DNA of 64,000 nt from an uncultured Alistipes sp. (GCF_910580175.1 NZ_CAJTXD010000003.1:1-64000), one strand, 5' to 3'; shown: positions 26,226 to 36,039, counted from the stretch's first letter. Notes: a model not told the origin generated them from the sequence alone. Translations and numbers: made by a program.

Positions 26226-27104
26226 ATGAAACGGTTCGTCGCCTTTCTACTCGCAACGGCATGTGGCGGAGCATCCGCGGCCAACGCCCAAGAGAGCACC
26301 CAGGTCTTTTCTTTGAAAATCTGGGACAATTCGACGGCGCCCCACTCCAACGGCATCGCCACGCCCGAAACCGCCCCGGCACCCGGCCGCATCGGCAACA
26401 CCTCCGAGGCGGAACTCTTCGTTTACCCCGCCGCTCCGGCAGAAAACACCGGTCTGGCCGTCGTGATCTGCCCCGGCGGCGGATATACGCGGCTGGCCAT
26501 GGAGCATGAAGGCCACGCCGTCGCCGAGTGGCTGGCCGCCAACGGCATCACGGCTGCCGTACTCAAATACCGCATGCCTGCGGGCCACCCCGAAGTGCCG
26601 CTGGAAGATGCCGAACAGGCGCTCCGCATCATGAAAGGAGCGGTTCCGGGAGCCGGACGATACGCCGCCGAACGGGTCGGCATCGCCGGCTTTTCGGCCG
26701 GCGGCCACCTTGCCGCCATGACGTCGAATCTGGCGAAGACCAAACCGGCATTCGCCCTCCTTTTCTACCCCGTCATCACGGCCCGCAAAGGATCGGCGCA
26801 TGAGGGGTCGTTCGACAATTTGCTGGGTCAGGGCCGCAATGCCGAGAGCGAGGCACGCTATTCGCTGGAAAACCGCGTGACGTCCTCGACGCCGCCTACG
26901 CTCCTGCTGCTCTCCGACGACGACCGCGCCGTGCCGCCGGTCAACAGCACGCTTTATTACCATGCGCTCAAACAGCACGGCATCGAGGCCTCCATGCACA
27001 TCTACCCCGTCGGCGGCCACGGCTGGGGCATGCGCGACAGTTTCGAGTACAGCCCCTGCTGGCAGGCTGCGGCGCTCGACTGGCTGAAACGGTTCGAAAA
27101 ATAA
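26226..27104 (+). CDS. Secreted alpha/beta hydrolase (esterase-like)
   Basis: The 292-residue protein has a signal peptide (MKRFVAFLLATACGGASAANAQ). It then has an alpha/beta hydrolase fold of the acetyl-xylan-esterase/BD-FAE type. The oxyanion-hole stretch CPGGGYTRLAMEHEG, the nucleophile motif GFSAGGH, an Asp in SDDDRAVPP and a His in GGHGWGMR give the full triad. A role in removing acyl groups from plant polysaccharides is likely but not proven. It starts 14 bp after leuS and is probably cotranscribed with it. Confidence 0.85.
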   Translation: MKRFVAFLLATACGGASAANAQESTQVFSLKIWDNSTAPHSNGIATPETAPAPGRIGNTSEAELFVYPAAPAENTGLAVVICPGGGYTRLAMEHEGHAVAEWLAANGITAAVLKYRMPAGHPEVPLEDAEQALRIMKGAVPGAGRYAAERVGIAGFSAGGHLAAMTSNLAKTKPAFALLFYPVITARKGSAHEGSFDNLLGQGRNAESEARYSLENRVTSSTPPTLLLLSDDDRAVPPVNSTLYYHALKQHGIEASMHIYPVGGHGWGMRDSFEYSPCWQAAALDWLKRFEK

Positions 27105-27188
27105 ATAGCGAATCTTTCATCCATTTACTCGCGGCGCCGCTCTGTTTCGCCAAGACAGGATAATACCAACGATTAAAAACATACACCT

Positions 27189-28580
27189 ATGTTTTCCGCA
27201 AAAACCTATGCTTCGCGCCGTGCCGAACTGCGCACCAAAATCGGCAGCGGATTGATTCTTCTGCCAGGCAACATGCCGGCACCGAACAATTACCCCAACA
27301 ACACCTACTATTTCCGCCAGGATTCGACGTTCCTCTATTACTTCGGGTTGAACATCCCGTCGCTGGTCGGGCTGATCGACGCCGATTCGGGCCAGGAGAT
27401 GTTGTTCGGCGACGACTTCACTGTCGAAGACATCATCTGGACAGGGCCGCAGCCCACCCTCCGCGAGCTGGGCACCCAAGTCGGCATCGCCGCGACGTTC
27501 CCTCTGGCCGCCTTGCAGGAGCGCCTGCGCCAAGCCGTCGCCCAGGGACGCCGCATCCACTACCTGCCCCCCTACCGCGGCGAAACGAAACTCCAGCTCT
27601 CCGAGTTGCTGGGCATCGCGCCCGCGCTGCTCCACGACTACAAGTCGGTCGACCTGATGTTCGCCGTCGCCGAGATGCGCGAGACCAAGAGCGCCGAGGA
27701 GATCGAAGAGATGCAGCGCGCGTTCCGCATCGGTTACGACATGCACACGCTCGCCATGAAGATGTGCCGTCCGGGCGTCGTCGAGCGCGAAATCGCCGGC
27801 GCCATCGAGGGCGTCGCCAAGTCGTGCGGCTCAGGCGTTTCGTTCCCCTCGATCGTCTCGCAGCACGGCGAAACGCTCCACAACCTCTGCGCCGACGGCG
27901 TGCTGGAGGAGGGGCGCCTGCTGTTGTGCGACGCCGGCGGCGAAACCGTCGGCAACTACTGCTCCGACCACACGCGCACCTACCCCGTGAGCGGCAAATT
28001 CACTGCGAAGCAGCGCGAAATCTACGAAATCGTCCTTGCGGCCCACGACCGCGTGGCCGCCATCGTCAAACCCGGCATGATGTATACCGACGTCCACAAC
28101 GCCGCCTGTCTCGAACTCGCCGAGGGTTTGATCGGCGCGGGTCTCATACACGGCTCGGCGGCCGACGCCGTAGCCGCCGGCGCCATGACGCTCTTCATGC
28201 CCCACGGCCTGGGTCACGGCTTGGGTATGGATGTCCACGACTGCGAGGCCATGGGCGAACGATCGTTCGACTTCTCGTCGATCGCCGAGCGTGCCGCCGC
28301 CTCGGGCACCTGCATCTACCGTGCGGCCTGGCGGCTGCGCCCCGGCACGGTAATGACCGACGAGCCGGGCATCTACTTCATCCCGGCGCTCATCGACAAG
28401 TGCCGCGCCGAAGGCCTCTACCGCGGCATCGTCGACTACGACGCGCTCGACGCCTACCGCGATTTCGGCGGCATCCGCATCGAAGACGACCTGCTGCTGA
28501 CCGACGACGGCTGCCGCATGCTGGGCGACCGCAAGATACCCGTCACGGTCGACGAGCTGGAAGCCGTCGTAGGAAAATAA
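27189..28580 (+). CDS. Xaa-Pro aminopeptidase, M24 family
   Basis: This enzyme removes N-terminal residues preceding proline. The 463-residue protein has the aminopeptidase P N-terminal domain (about 1-180) and the M24 catalytic domain. Metal ligands are visible: Asp in LCDAGGETVGNYCSDHTRTY (two Asp), His in HGLGHGLGMDVHD, Glu in TDEPGIYF and Glu in GIRIEDD. It has no signal peptide, so it is cytoplasmic. Confidence 0.95.
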   Translation: MFSAKTYASRRAELRTKIGSGLILLPGNMPAPNNYPNNTYYFRQDSTFLYYFGLNIPSLVGLIDADSGQEMLFGDDFTVEDIIWTGPQPTLRELGTQVGIAATFPLAALQERLRQAVAQGRRIHYLPPYRGETKLQLSELLGIAPALLHDYKSVDLMFAVAEMRETKSAEEIEEMQRAFRIGYDMHTLAMKMCRPGVVEREIAGAIEGVAKSCGSGVSFPSIVSQHGETLHNLCADGVLEEGRLLLCDAGGETVGNYCSDHTRTYPVSGKFTAKQREIYEIVLAAHDRVAAIVKPGMMYTDVHNAACLELAEGLIGAGLIHGSAADAVAAGAMTLFMPHGLGHGLGMDVHDCEAMGERSFDFSSIAERAAASGTCIYRAAWRLRPGTVMTDEPGIYFIPALIDKCRAEGLYRGIVDYDALDAYRDFGGIRIEDDLLLTDDGCRMLGDRKIPVTVDELEAVVGK

Positions 28581-28684
28581 GCCGGCAACATATTTCGGTC
28601 GATACCCCGAAGATGCCCCAAAGACACCTCGGAGACATCCCGAAGATGCCTCGAAGCCGGCCGCACTCCGCCCGATCGCCAACC

Positions 28685-28730
28685 CCGAATCGATCTGCCG
28701 ACCGTCTCCGAATCGATCTGCCGGCCGTCT
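28685..28730 (+). repeat. Tandem 23-bp direct repeat
   Basis: Two adjacent 23-bp copies (28685-28707 and 28708-28730) differ at one base. They start CCGAATCGATCTGCCG. Upstream, 28600-28660, shorter degenerate repeats around CCGAAGATGCC are also visible. They lie between the aminopeptidase stop and its terminator, in non-coding DNA. Confidence 0.85.
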
Positions 28731-28763
28731 TTTCAAAAGCCCCTTCGTAATTTTCACCCTTTT

Positions 28764-28797
28764 AAAAATCGCCTCGTTCCTCGGAGCGATTTTTTTG
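28764..28797 (+). terminator. Terminator after the aminopeptidase gene
   Basis: AAAAATCGC (28764-28772) pairs with GCGATTTTT (28786-28794), followed by more T. Confidence 0.75.
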
Positions 28798-28823
28798 TTT
28801 ATGTCAAAATTTTTGTATATTTA
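28794..28823 (+). promoter_or_regulatory. Promoter of the EF-G paralogue
   Basis: TTTG (28794-28797) and TATATTTA (28816-28823) are spaced by 18 bp, close to the consensus. The ATG lies 37 bp downstream. The -33 box overlaps the tail of the preceding terminator. Confidence 0.5.
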
Positions 28824-28860
28824 TAGTCAGCAAACCGAAAAACCTTAAAACTCTCGTCAT

Positions 28861-31017
28861 ATGAAAAACTATTCAGCCAAAGAGATCAAGAACATCGTGC
28901 TGATCGGCGCCCCCGGCACAGGCAAGACCACCCTGGCCGAGGCGATGGCTTTCGAAGGCAAGGTCATCGACCGCCGGGGCAGCATCGAGACCAACAACAC
29001 CCTCTCGGACAACACCGACATCGAACACGAATACAAACGTTCGATCTACTCGACGATCCTCTTCACGGAATTCATGGAGCGCAAGCTCAACATCATCGAC
29101 TGCCCGGGTTCGGACGACTTCTGCGGCAGCCTCTTCTCTGCCTTCAAGGTCGGCGACGTAGGCGTGTTCCTCTACAGCGCCGTCAACGGCTGGGAGGTGG
29201 GCAGCGAAATCCAGGCCCGTTACGCCCGCCTGCTGAAAAAGCCCGTCATCGGCGTCATCAATCAGCTCGACCACGACAAGGCCAATTTCGAGACCGCTTT
29301 CGAGTCGATCCGCGCCGCTTCGCGCGTGAAACCCGTCCTCGTGCAGTATCCCGTCAACCAGGGCGCCGGTTTCGATGCGTTCATCGACGTGTTGATGATG
29401 AAGATGTACCGTTTCAAGGACAACGACGGCCACCGCGAGGAGCTGGAGATTCCGGCCGAGGAGCTGGAAAAGGCCAAGGCTCTCAACAAAGAGCTGGTCG
29501 AAATGGCCGCTGAACACGACGAAGCGTTGATGGAGCTTTATTTCGACAAGGGCACCCTCACGCAGGACGACATCCGCCAGGGACTGAAGATCGGCGTTTC
29601 GCGCCGCGAAGTGATGCCGATCTTCTGCACCAGCGGCAAGCGCGACATCGGCACCAAGCGTCTGATGGAGTTCATCATCAACGTGGCTCCCGGTCCGCTT
29701 AAAGCCCCCGCCTTCCTCACGACCGAGGGCGAGGAACTCCCTGCCGACGCCGAGGCCCCGACCGCAGCGTTCGTCTTCAAAAGCCAGATCGAACAGCACA
29801 TCGGCGAAATCACTTACTTCCGCGTGATCCGCGGTAAGATCACAGAGGGCACCGAGCTGGTCAACACCCGCACGGGCAACAAGGAGAAGCTCTCGCAGCT
29901 CTTCGCCGTGGCGGGCAAGAACCGCATCAAGGTAACCGAGCTTTCGGCCGGCGACATCGGCTGCACCGTCAAGCTCAAGGGCACGCGCACCAACGACACC
30001 CTCGCCGCGCCGGGCACTCCGGTGGCCGTGGAACCCATCGTCTTCCCCGAGCCGCGCTACCGCGCCGCCCTCAAGTGCAAAGATCAGGGCGACGAGGAGA
30101 AGCTGGGCAAGATACTCAACGACGCCAAGTTCGAAGACCCCACCATCCTGGTCGACTATTCCAAGGAGCTGAAGCAGACCATCATCCAGGGTCAGGGCGA
30201 ACACCATCTCAACATCTTGCGCTCGCGCATCCTCGCCGAGAACAAGCTCGACTACGAATACGCCGCACCGAAGATTCCCTACCGCGAAACCATTACCAAG
30301 GTCGCGCAGGCCGACTACCGCCACAAGAAGCAGTCGGGCGGCGCCGGTCAGTTCGGCGAGGTGCACATGATCATCGAACCCTATTACGACGGCATGCCCG
30401 AGCCTAAGAACTACAAGGTGCCGGGCAAAGGCGACATGGTAGTCAACGTCAAGACCAAGGAAGAGTACGACCTACCGTGGGGCGGCAAGCTGCAATTCTA
30501 TTCGGCCATCGTGGGCGGCGCCATCGACGCGCGCTTCATGCCGGCGATCCTGAAAGGCATCATGGAGAAGATGGACGAGGGCCCGCTGACGGGTTCCTAC
30601 GCCCGCGACATCCGCGTAGTGATCTACGACGGCAAGATGCACCCGGTGGATTCGAACGAAATTTCGTTCAAGCTCGCGGCCCGCAACGCTTTCAAGGAGG
30701 CGTTCCGCAACGCAGGCCCCAAGATCATGGAGCCGATCTACAACGTCGAGGTGCTCGTACCGAGCGACTACATGGGCGCCGTGATGAGCGACCTCCAGAA
30801 CCGCCGCGCCATGATCCTGGGCATGGAGTCGGACAAGGGCTTCGACCGGCTCAACGCCACGGTGCCGCTGGCCGAACTCTACCGCTACTCGACCACCCTT
30901 TCCTCGCTCACGTCAGGTTCGGCGACCTACACCATGAAGTTCGCCAGCTACGAGCAAGTGCCCGCCGATGTGCAGGAAAAACTGCTCAAGGCCTACACCG
31001 ACACCGACGAGGAATAA
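28861..31017 (+). CDS. Elongation factor G paralogue lacking the catalytic histidine (EF-G2 type)
   Basis: The 718-residue protein has the full EF-G layout: GTPase domain, domain II, and domains III-V (domain IV with KQSGGAGQFGEVHM, C-terminal STTLSSLTSGSATYTM). The P loop is GAPGTGKTT. The switch II motif, DTPGHVDF in normal EF-G, reads DCPGSDDF here, so the His needed for GTP hydrolysis is Ser84. NKMD is NQLD, and switch I is divergent. Bacteroides encode such an EF-G2, reported to support translation without GTP hydrolysis during gut colonisation. That this protein works the same way is inference from the residues. Confidence 0.9.
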   Translation: MKNYSAKEIKNIVLIGAPGTGKTTLAEAMAFEGKVIDRRGSIETNNTLSDNTDIEHEYKRSIYSTILFTEFMERKLNIIDCPGSDDFCGSLFSAFKVGDVGVFLYSAVNGWEVGSEIQARYARLLKKPVIGVINQLDHDKANFETAFESIRAASRVKPVLVQYPVNQGAGFDAFIDVLMMKMYRFKDNDGHREELEIPAEELEKAKALNKELVEMAAEHDEALMELYFDKGTLTQDDIRQGLKIGVSRREVMPIFCTSGKRDIGTKRLMEFIINVAPGPLKAPAFLTTEGEELPADAEAPTAAFVFKSQIEQHIGEITYFRVIRGKITEGTELVNTRTGNKEKLSQLFAVAGKNRIKVTELSAGDIGCTVKLKGTRTNDTLAAPGTPVAVEPIVFPEPRYRAALKCKDQGDEEKLGKILNDAKFEDPTILVDYSKELKQTIIQGQGEHHLNILRSRILAENKLDYEYAAPKIPYRETITKVAQADYRHKKQSGGAGQFGEVHMIIEPYYDGMPEPKNYKVPGKGDMVVNVKTKEEYDLPWGGKLQFYSAIVGGAIDARFMPAILKGIMEKMDEGPLTGSYARDIRVVIYDGKMHPVDSNEISFKLAARNAFKEAFRNAGPKIMEPIYNVEVLVPSDYMGAVMSDLQNRRAMILGMESDKGFDRLNATVPLAELYRYSTTLSSLTSGSATYTMKFASYEQVPADVQEKLLKAYTDTDEE

Positions 31018-31110
31018 AAAACGGAGCCAAAGAAGCAGCACCTCCCTGAACTTCAGCACCTCCGGCCCGCCCGGGAACAAAAACCGGATCGAGTGCTTAT
31101 CCGTTCATTC

Positions 31111-31153
31111 CGCCTTCGCCGAAAACATGCTCGGCGAAGGCGGTTTTGCGTTT
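31111..31153 (+). terminator. Terminator of the EF-G paralogue
   Basis: A 12-bp perfect stem (31111-31122 with 31131-31142, loop of 8) is followed by GTTTTGCGTTT. Confidence 0.82.
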
Positions 31154-31440
31154 CGGATGATCGTCGGACAACACACGCCTTGTCTATATTTTTCAGAATT
31201 CGAACTATTCAGAACGTAATTTTAGACAAATCGAGCTATCCATAGCATTTTTTTTACTTTTGCTCCCTTACGATTCGATAGCGCACGCATGTTTCTACCC
31301 GATTGATCGTAAGTATTTTACGTTATTTTGCAACCGATCGTTACCTTGTTAAAAAAACCTTGCAAAAGACTGAATCGGTTAAGCCTTTTTTGCTATCTTT
31401 GTCCTGACAGCTTTCTTATCCATACTCAAACCATCGATTT
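31154..31440 (+). promoter_or_regulatory. AT-rich intergenic with the lipoprotein promoter
   Basis: A perfect -7 box TATCTTTG lies at 31394-31401, 40 bp upstream of the next gene; no good -33 TTTG lies at the usual distance. A second possible box, TACTTTTG, lies at 31255-31262. No coding sequence is evident in the remaining DNA. Confidence 0.5.
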
Positions 31441-33270
31441 ATGAAAAACCGTTACCTCCCCTTTCTGAGCGTCTGCATCGGACTGCTCGCAGGCACCGTC
31501 TCCTGCAAGGACGACAAGACAGATGAAGCGACCGCACCGGCCATCGAAATCACTTCGCAGCCGATCGCCGCATCCGCCGAAGGCGGCGCACTGCAAATCG
31601 CCTATCGCATCGTACCTTCCGCGAAGGGGGAGGGAATTGTCACAGCCTCTGCCGATGCCGCCTGGCTGCATGACTTCGACTGCTCGGCCGAAGGCATCGT
31701 GGCTTTCACGGCCGACCCCAACATGGGTGCCGAACGCAGCGCCGACGTCACGATTTCGAAATCCGGAACGATTTCGGCCTCGCTGACCGTCACGCAGGCG
31801 GCTTTCGTTCCCGATAACAAGAATTTCACCATCTCGACCTCCGATCTGACTTCTTCGGGCGTCACGTTCCGCATCCAGTACGAAGGTTCCGACGAGGACG
31901 CCTATTTTACCTGGAACCTCATGTCGAGCGACGATTTCAAAGCCCACTACACCTCCTCCGAGGAGTTGATCGCCGCCGAGTTACAAGACCTCGTACAGGA
32001 CCAGCTTCCCGATTACCAAGCCTACGTCGATCCCAACGGCACGCTCATCAACATCCTCTCGCGCATTTACGACACCCGCCGCATCAACGTGCTCAAGCCG
32101 CAGACCGAATACACGCTCTACGTCTTCGGCGTCAGCCCCGCAGGCAAAGCCACCACCGGTGTCGAGACCTATACGTTCACTACGCCGGCGTTCCAAGTCG
32201 CCGACCCCTGCAATTTCAAGATCGAATTTACCGACATCAAGCAGGTGGAGTTCTCCATTTCGATCACGCCCGACAACAACGACACCCGCTATTACATAGG
32301 CTTTACCGACGCCGCGGTGCTCAAGGAGTCGACTCCCGAGCAAATCGCCACAGAATTCATCCAGCGGGCCGAAAGTTACGACATCGACTGGAGCGCCCAC
32401 GACGCCCTGCGTACGGGGCCTTGCAAGCTCCACACGTTCGACGACCTGGGTTTCGGCGACCTGGAGGCCAACTCCGACTATGCCGTGATCGTCTTCGGCG
32501 TCAGCGCCCTGGGCGAACGCACCACCGAAGTATCGTATGAGATCGCTCACACGCTTCCAGTCGAAATTACCGACATGACGTTCGATGTCCAAGTCATCGA
32601 GACTTCGATCAACGGCGTCAAGATCCAGGTCACGCCCTCCTATTCGGACAAGACCTACATGGCCGGCTGCATCCGCAAGACCGAATACGACAAATTCGGC
32701 GGCAACGACACCCAGTTCATGGAGTACGTCGTGGCCAACGGCAACGTCGTGCTGCTCGAAGGGCAGCAGCTGATCGACCGCACCAATGCCCTGCTGGCCG
32801 ACACCGAATACATCTTCTTCGCGTTCGGCTATGCCGGCGGCATTACCACGCCCGTCCCCACGATCTTCCCCTTCTCCACGGGTGCCTACGAAGCCACCGG
32901 CCAGGCTACGGTCGAGATTCTCAGCATCGCGGTTACCGGCCCCGATCCCGATTCGAGCAACTACGCCCTGCTCCGCGCCGAAGTCCAGGTCAACGACAAA
33001 GCAGTGCACTGGTACGTCTCCCACTTCAACAGCATCGACGGTGTGCCCTACAACGCTTTCAGCGATGAATATCTGACCGACACCGAAATCATCACGGCGC
33101 TTACCTCTTCGGGTTCCAGCATCGAAGTGACCAAAGACGCGCTGCAAGCCGACGGCTACGGCAGGTTCGACTCCGAGCGCACGTTCTACGCCATCGCGGT
33201 CGACGCCGACGGCAACTACGGGCCGCTGGTACGCAAGAGCATCGTCCCCACGCGCGACATGCTGCCGTAG
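31441..33270 (+). CDS. Surface lipoprotein with BACON-like and repeated beta domains
   Basis: The 609-residue protein has a lipoprotein signal peptide (lipobox GTVSC, Cys22). A BACON-like domain follows at about residues 34-113 (SADAAWLHDF and ADVTISKS.TISASLTVTQAAF). Four more beta-sandwich units of 110-125 residues each then repeat the pattern (Y)xLYVFGVSPAG / YAVIVFGVSALG / YIFFAFGYAGG / FYAIAVDADG. BACON domains in Bacteroidetes usually bind carbohydrates or mucin, but no enzyme domain is present here. The gene stands alone with its own promoter and terminator. Confidence 0.7.
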   Translation: MKNRYLPFLSVCIGLLAGTVSCKDDKTDEATAPAIEITSQPIAASAEGGALQIAYRIVPSAKGEGIVTASADAAWLHDFDCSAEGIVAFTADPNMGAERSADVTISKSGTISASLTVTQAAFVPDNKNFTISTSDLTSSGVTFRIQYEGSDEDAYFTWNLMSSDDFKAHYTSSEELIAAELQDLVQDQLPDYQAYVDPNGTLINILSRIYDTRRINVLKPQTEYTLYVFGVSPAGKATTGVETYTFTTPAFQVADPCNFKIEFTDIKQVEFSISITPDNNDTRYYIGFTDAAVLKESTPEQIATEFIQRAESYDIDWSAHDALRTGPCKLHTFDDLGFGDLEANSDYAVIVFGVSALGERTTEVSYEIAHTLPVEITDMTFDVQVIETSINGVKIQVTPSYSDKTYMAGCIRKTEYDKFGGNDTQFMEYVVANGNVVLLEGQQLIDRTNALLADTEYIFFAFGYAGGITTPVPTIFPFSTGAYEATGQATVEILSIAVTGPDPDSSNYALLRAEVQVNDKAVHWYVSHFNSIDGVPYNAFSDEYLTDTEIITALTSSGSSIEVTKDALQADGYGRFDSERTFYAIAVDADGNYGPLVRKSIVPTRDMLP

Positions 33271-33295
33271 CGCTCCGCCCTTTCTTTATTGCATG

Positions 33296-33341
33296 TTCCG
33301 GACAGCCCTGCGTTTTGCAGGGCTGTCCGGAAGCTTTTTTA
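33296..33341 (+). terminator. Strong terminator of the lipoprotein gene
   Basis: A 16-bp perfect stem (33296-33311 with 33317-33332, loop GTTTT) is followed by GCTTTTTT. Confidence 0.92.
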
Positions 33342-33486
33342 CGAACCTCATCGAAGCAGAACAAACCGATCTTTTTCGAGGTTCAAGACAGCAATCCGTC
33401 TTTTATTTTCTTTCATTTTCAGAAACATATCCTTTCCTTCGTTTTTCTCCGTGTATTAAATTATCGTTAACAATAGGCGTCGCTTA

Positions 33487-33516
33487 TCTGCGGTCGAAAA
33501 AATTGGAGTACATTTG
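33487..33516 (+). promoter_or_regulatory. Promoter of the phosphate transporter gene
   Basis: A -7 box TACATTTG (33509-33516) lies 25 bp upstream of the ATG; the -33 element (TCTG at 33487-33490) is a weak match with an 18-bp spacer. Confidence 0.5.
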
Positions 33517-33541
33517 TTCAGTTATTGCACTCTACCCCAAC

Positions 33542-35764
33542 ATGAGCGAAATCTACACCGTCATTGTCGGCATCTTAGCGATCCTCGCCATTTCCGGTCT
33601 TTTCGTGGGCGTTACCAACGACGCCGTGAACTTCCTCAACTCGGCCCTCGGTTCCAAGGCTGCGTCGATGCGCACCATCCTGCTGGTCGCTTCGGCGGGC
33701 ATCCTCTTGGGCGTCATCACGTCGAGCGGCATGATGGAGGTCGCCCGCAGCGGCATGTTCAACCCCGAACTCTTCACATTCCACGAAGTGATGATGCTCT
33801 ACCTGGGCGTCATGTTCGCCAACGTCATCCTGCTGGGCCTCTACAACTCTTGGGGCCTGCCCACTTCGACCACCGTGTCGTTGATCTTCTGTCTGTTGGG
33901 TTCGGCCGTCGCCGTCTCGGTCTACAAGATTACGAGCGACCCCGCCCTCGGCGTCGGCACGCTGGGCGATTACATCAATTCCTCGCGTGCCATGGGCGTC
34001 GTGTCGGCCATCCTCCTTTCCGTGGTCATCGCCTTTTCGTGCGGTTCGTTCATCATGTACGTCTCGCGCGTCATCTTTTCGTTCCGCTATACCGTCGTCT
34101 TCCGGCGTTTCGGATCGCTCTGGTGCGGCGTTTCGCTCACGGCTATCGTCTACTTCGCCGTCTTCAAGGGCCTCAAGACTCTGCTGGCCGGCAACGCCTT
34201 CATCCAACTGATCAACAACCACCTGCTGGCAGCCTTGGGTATCTGCTGGGTAATCTGTTCACTGCTGCTGTTCTTCATCCAGCGGTTCAAGATCAACATC
34301 CTGCGCATCACGATCCTCTCGGGCGTTTTCGCACTGGCACTGGCTTTCGCCGGCAACGACCTGGTAAACTTCATCGGCGTGCCCGTCGCCGGTTTCGATG
34401 CCTATTCCTTCGCCCGGGCCACAGGCGACACGCAGATGCTCATGGCGCCGCTGGCCAATAACGTGCCCGCCAACATGACGATCCTGCTGATTGCCGGCGG
34501 CATCATGATCGTAGCCTTGTGGGCGTCCAAGGAGGCCGTGCTGCGCGTTACCAAAACCGAGCTGTCACTCTCGGCGCAGGGCGACGACGGACAGGAACGC
34601 TACGACTCGTCGATCTTCTCGCGTACGCTCGTGCGCATCGCTTTGAGCATCAACAACGGCATCGAGCGCATCGTGCCGGCCAAGATTCGCGCAGCCGTAG
34701 GCAAACGGTTCGAATACGAGGACGTCGAACACAGCGGCGCCCCCTACGACATGATCCGCGCCACGGTCAACCTGACCACCTCGGCCCTGTTGATTTCCTT
34801 GGCCACGTCGCTCAAGCTGCCGTTATCGACCACCTACGTCTGTTTCATGGTCGCCATGGGTTCGTCGCTCGCCGACCGCGCCTGGGGCCGCGAAAGCGCC
34901 GTCTACCGCATTTCGGGCGTGATGACCGTCATCGCCGGGTGGTTCGTCACAGCATTGGGAGGCTTCCTGATCTCGTTCATCGTCGGTCTGGTGCTGATCT
35001 ACGGCGGCATAGCTACGTTCGTGGTCGTCACAGTGCTGTGCGCCTGGTTTCTCTATCGCAGCCAGTTCGCCAAGAAAAACAAGACCGCCGATGCGGAGAT
35101 CAAGGCCGAGACCAACGAGGACATCATCGCTTCGCTGCGCGACGACGTATGTTGCACCATGGAGAACGCCACGAAGATCTACGACCGCACCCTGATCGCC
35201 GTGCTCAAAGAGAACCACAAAGTGCTGCGCGACATGGTCAAGGAGGCCAACGACCTGTTCTACCAGTCGCGCGACCGCAAATACACGTTGCTGCCGACTC
35301 TCAAACGGCTCCAGAGCGGCGACGTCAACACGGCGCACTACTACGTGCAGGTCGTGGACTACCTCAACGAGATGACCAAGGCCCTGGTACACATTACCCG
35401 CCCGGCATTCGAGCACATCGACAACAGCCACGAGGGACTCTCCGTCGAGCAGACGCGCGATCTGATGGCGATCAACGACGACGTGGAAGCCATCTACCGC
35501 CACATCAATCTGATGCTGCGCGACGGCGACTTCTCGGACATCGAAATGGTGCTGGGCCTGCGCGACCAGCTCTTCGAATCGATCGCCGACGCCATCAAGT
35601 CGGAGCTGACACGCATCAACGAGGCCAAGTCAAACACCAAAGCTTCGATGCTCTATCTGACAATCCTTACCGAGACCAAGAACATGGTGCTTCAATCGCG
35701 CAACTTGCTCAAATCGCAGCAATACTTCCTCAAGCACCGTACCGAGAAGAAGTGGATCAAATAA
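33542..35764 (+). CDS. Inorganic phosphate transporter, PiT family, fused to a PhoU-like domain
   Basis: PiT proteins import phosphate with a cation across the inner membrane. The 740-residue protein has about ten membrane segments in residues 1-515. The two PiT signatures are visible: GVTNDAVNFLNSALGSKAAS near residue 21, and YDMIRATVNLTTSALLISLA after a cytoplasmic loop. Residues about 530-740 are soluble and helical (PhoU/DUF47-like, TLIAVLKENHKVLRDMVKEA). The start at 33542 is chosen because it begins the first membrane segment; the open frame upstream crosses a terminator. Fusion of the regulator-like domain to the permease is common in Bacteroidota. Confidence 0.9.
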   Translation: MSEIYTVIVGILAILAISGLFVGVTNDAVNFLNSALGSKAASMRTILLVASAGILLGVITSSGMMEVARSGMFNPELFTFHEVMMLYLGVMFANVILLGLYNSWGLPTSTTVSLIFCLLGSAVAVSVYKITSDPALGVGTLGDYINSSRAMGVVSAILLSVVIAFSCGSFIMYVSRVIFSFRYTVVFRRFGSLWCGVSLTAIVYFAVFKGLKTLLAGNAFIQLINNHLLAALGICWVICSLLLFFIQRFKINILRITILSGVFALALAFAGNDLVNFIGVPVAGFDAYSFARATGDTQMLMAPLANNVPANMTILLIAGGIMIVALWASKEAVLRVTKTELSLSAQGDDGQERYDSSIFSRTLVRIALSINNGIERIVPAKIRAAVGKRFEYEDVEHSGAPYDMIRATVNLTTSALLISLATSLKLPLSTTYVCFMVAMGSSLADRAWGRESAVYRISGVMTVIAGWFVTALGGFLISFIVGLVLIYGGIATFVVVTVLCAWFLYRSQFAKKNKTADAEIKAETNEDIIASLRDDVCCTMENATKIYDRTLIAVLKENHKVLRDMVKEANDLFYQSRDRKYTLLPTLKRLQSGDVNTAHYYVQVVDYLNEMTKALVHITRPAFEHIDNSHEGLSVEQTRDLMAINDDVEAIYRHINLMLRDGDFSDIEMVLGLRDQLFESIADAIKSELTRINEAKSNTKASMLYLTILTETKNMVLQSRNLLKSQQYFLKHRTEKKWIK

Positions 35765-35801
35765 ACAGGCCCTGCCCAAACCGACCGGCACCGCCTAAAC
35801 A

Positions 35802-35831
35802 AACCAAGCACCCCGCAAAGGGTGCTTGGTT
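35802..35831. terminator. Bidirectional terminator between convergent genes
   Basis: AACCAAGCACCC (35802-35813) pairs with GGGTGCTTGGTT (35820-35831). It lies between the rightward transporter and the leftward M48 peptidase; a short T-rich stretch follows on the minus strand. From 35832 to 36039 I see only T/C-rich degenerate repeats and no gene. Confidence 0.7.
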
Positions 35832-36039
35832 CATATAATAAATATTCCTTTCCGACAATCAGCCGGATTTGCCGGCCCGACCCTCCTTGGATATTCGACA
35901 TTCGAACTTACGAACATCCCTTGCCAGACTTTCCGGATTTCCAGAGTTCCCGAATCGTCAGATTTCCTGGATTTCTGTTCCTCTGTTTTTCCGGTCGGTT
36001 AAACGGCACCCCCGGTTCCCGCCGGCCGTCGGGCAGACG

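Noticed and set aside
23371..26382. 1003-codon minus frame opposite leuS
   Set aside because: It mirrors leuS along its whole length. High GC third positions create long antisense open frames in this genome.
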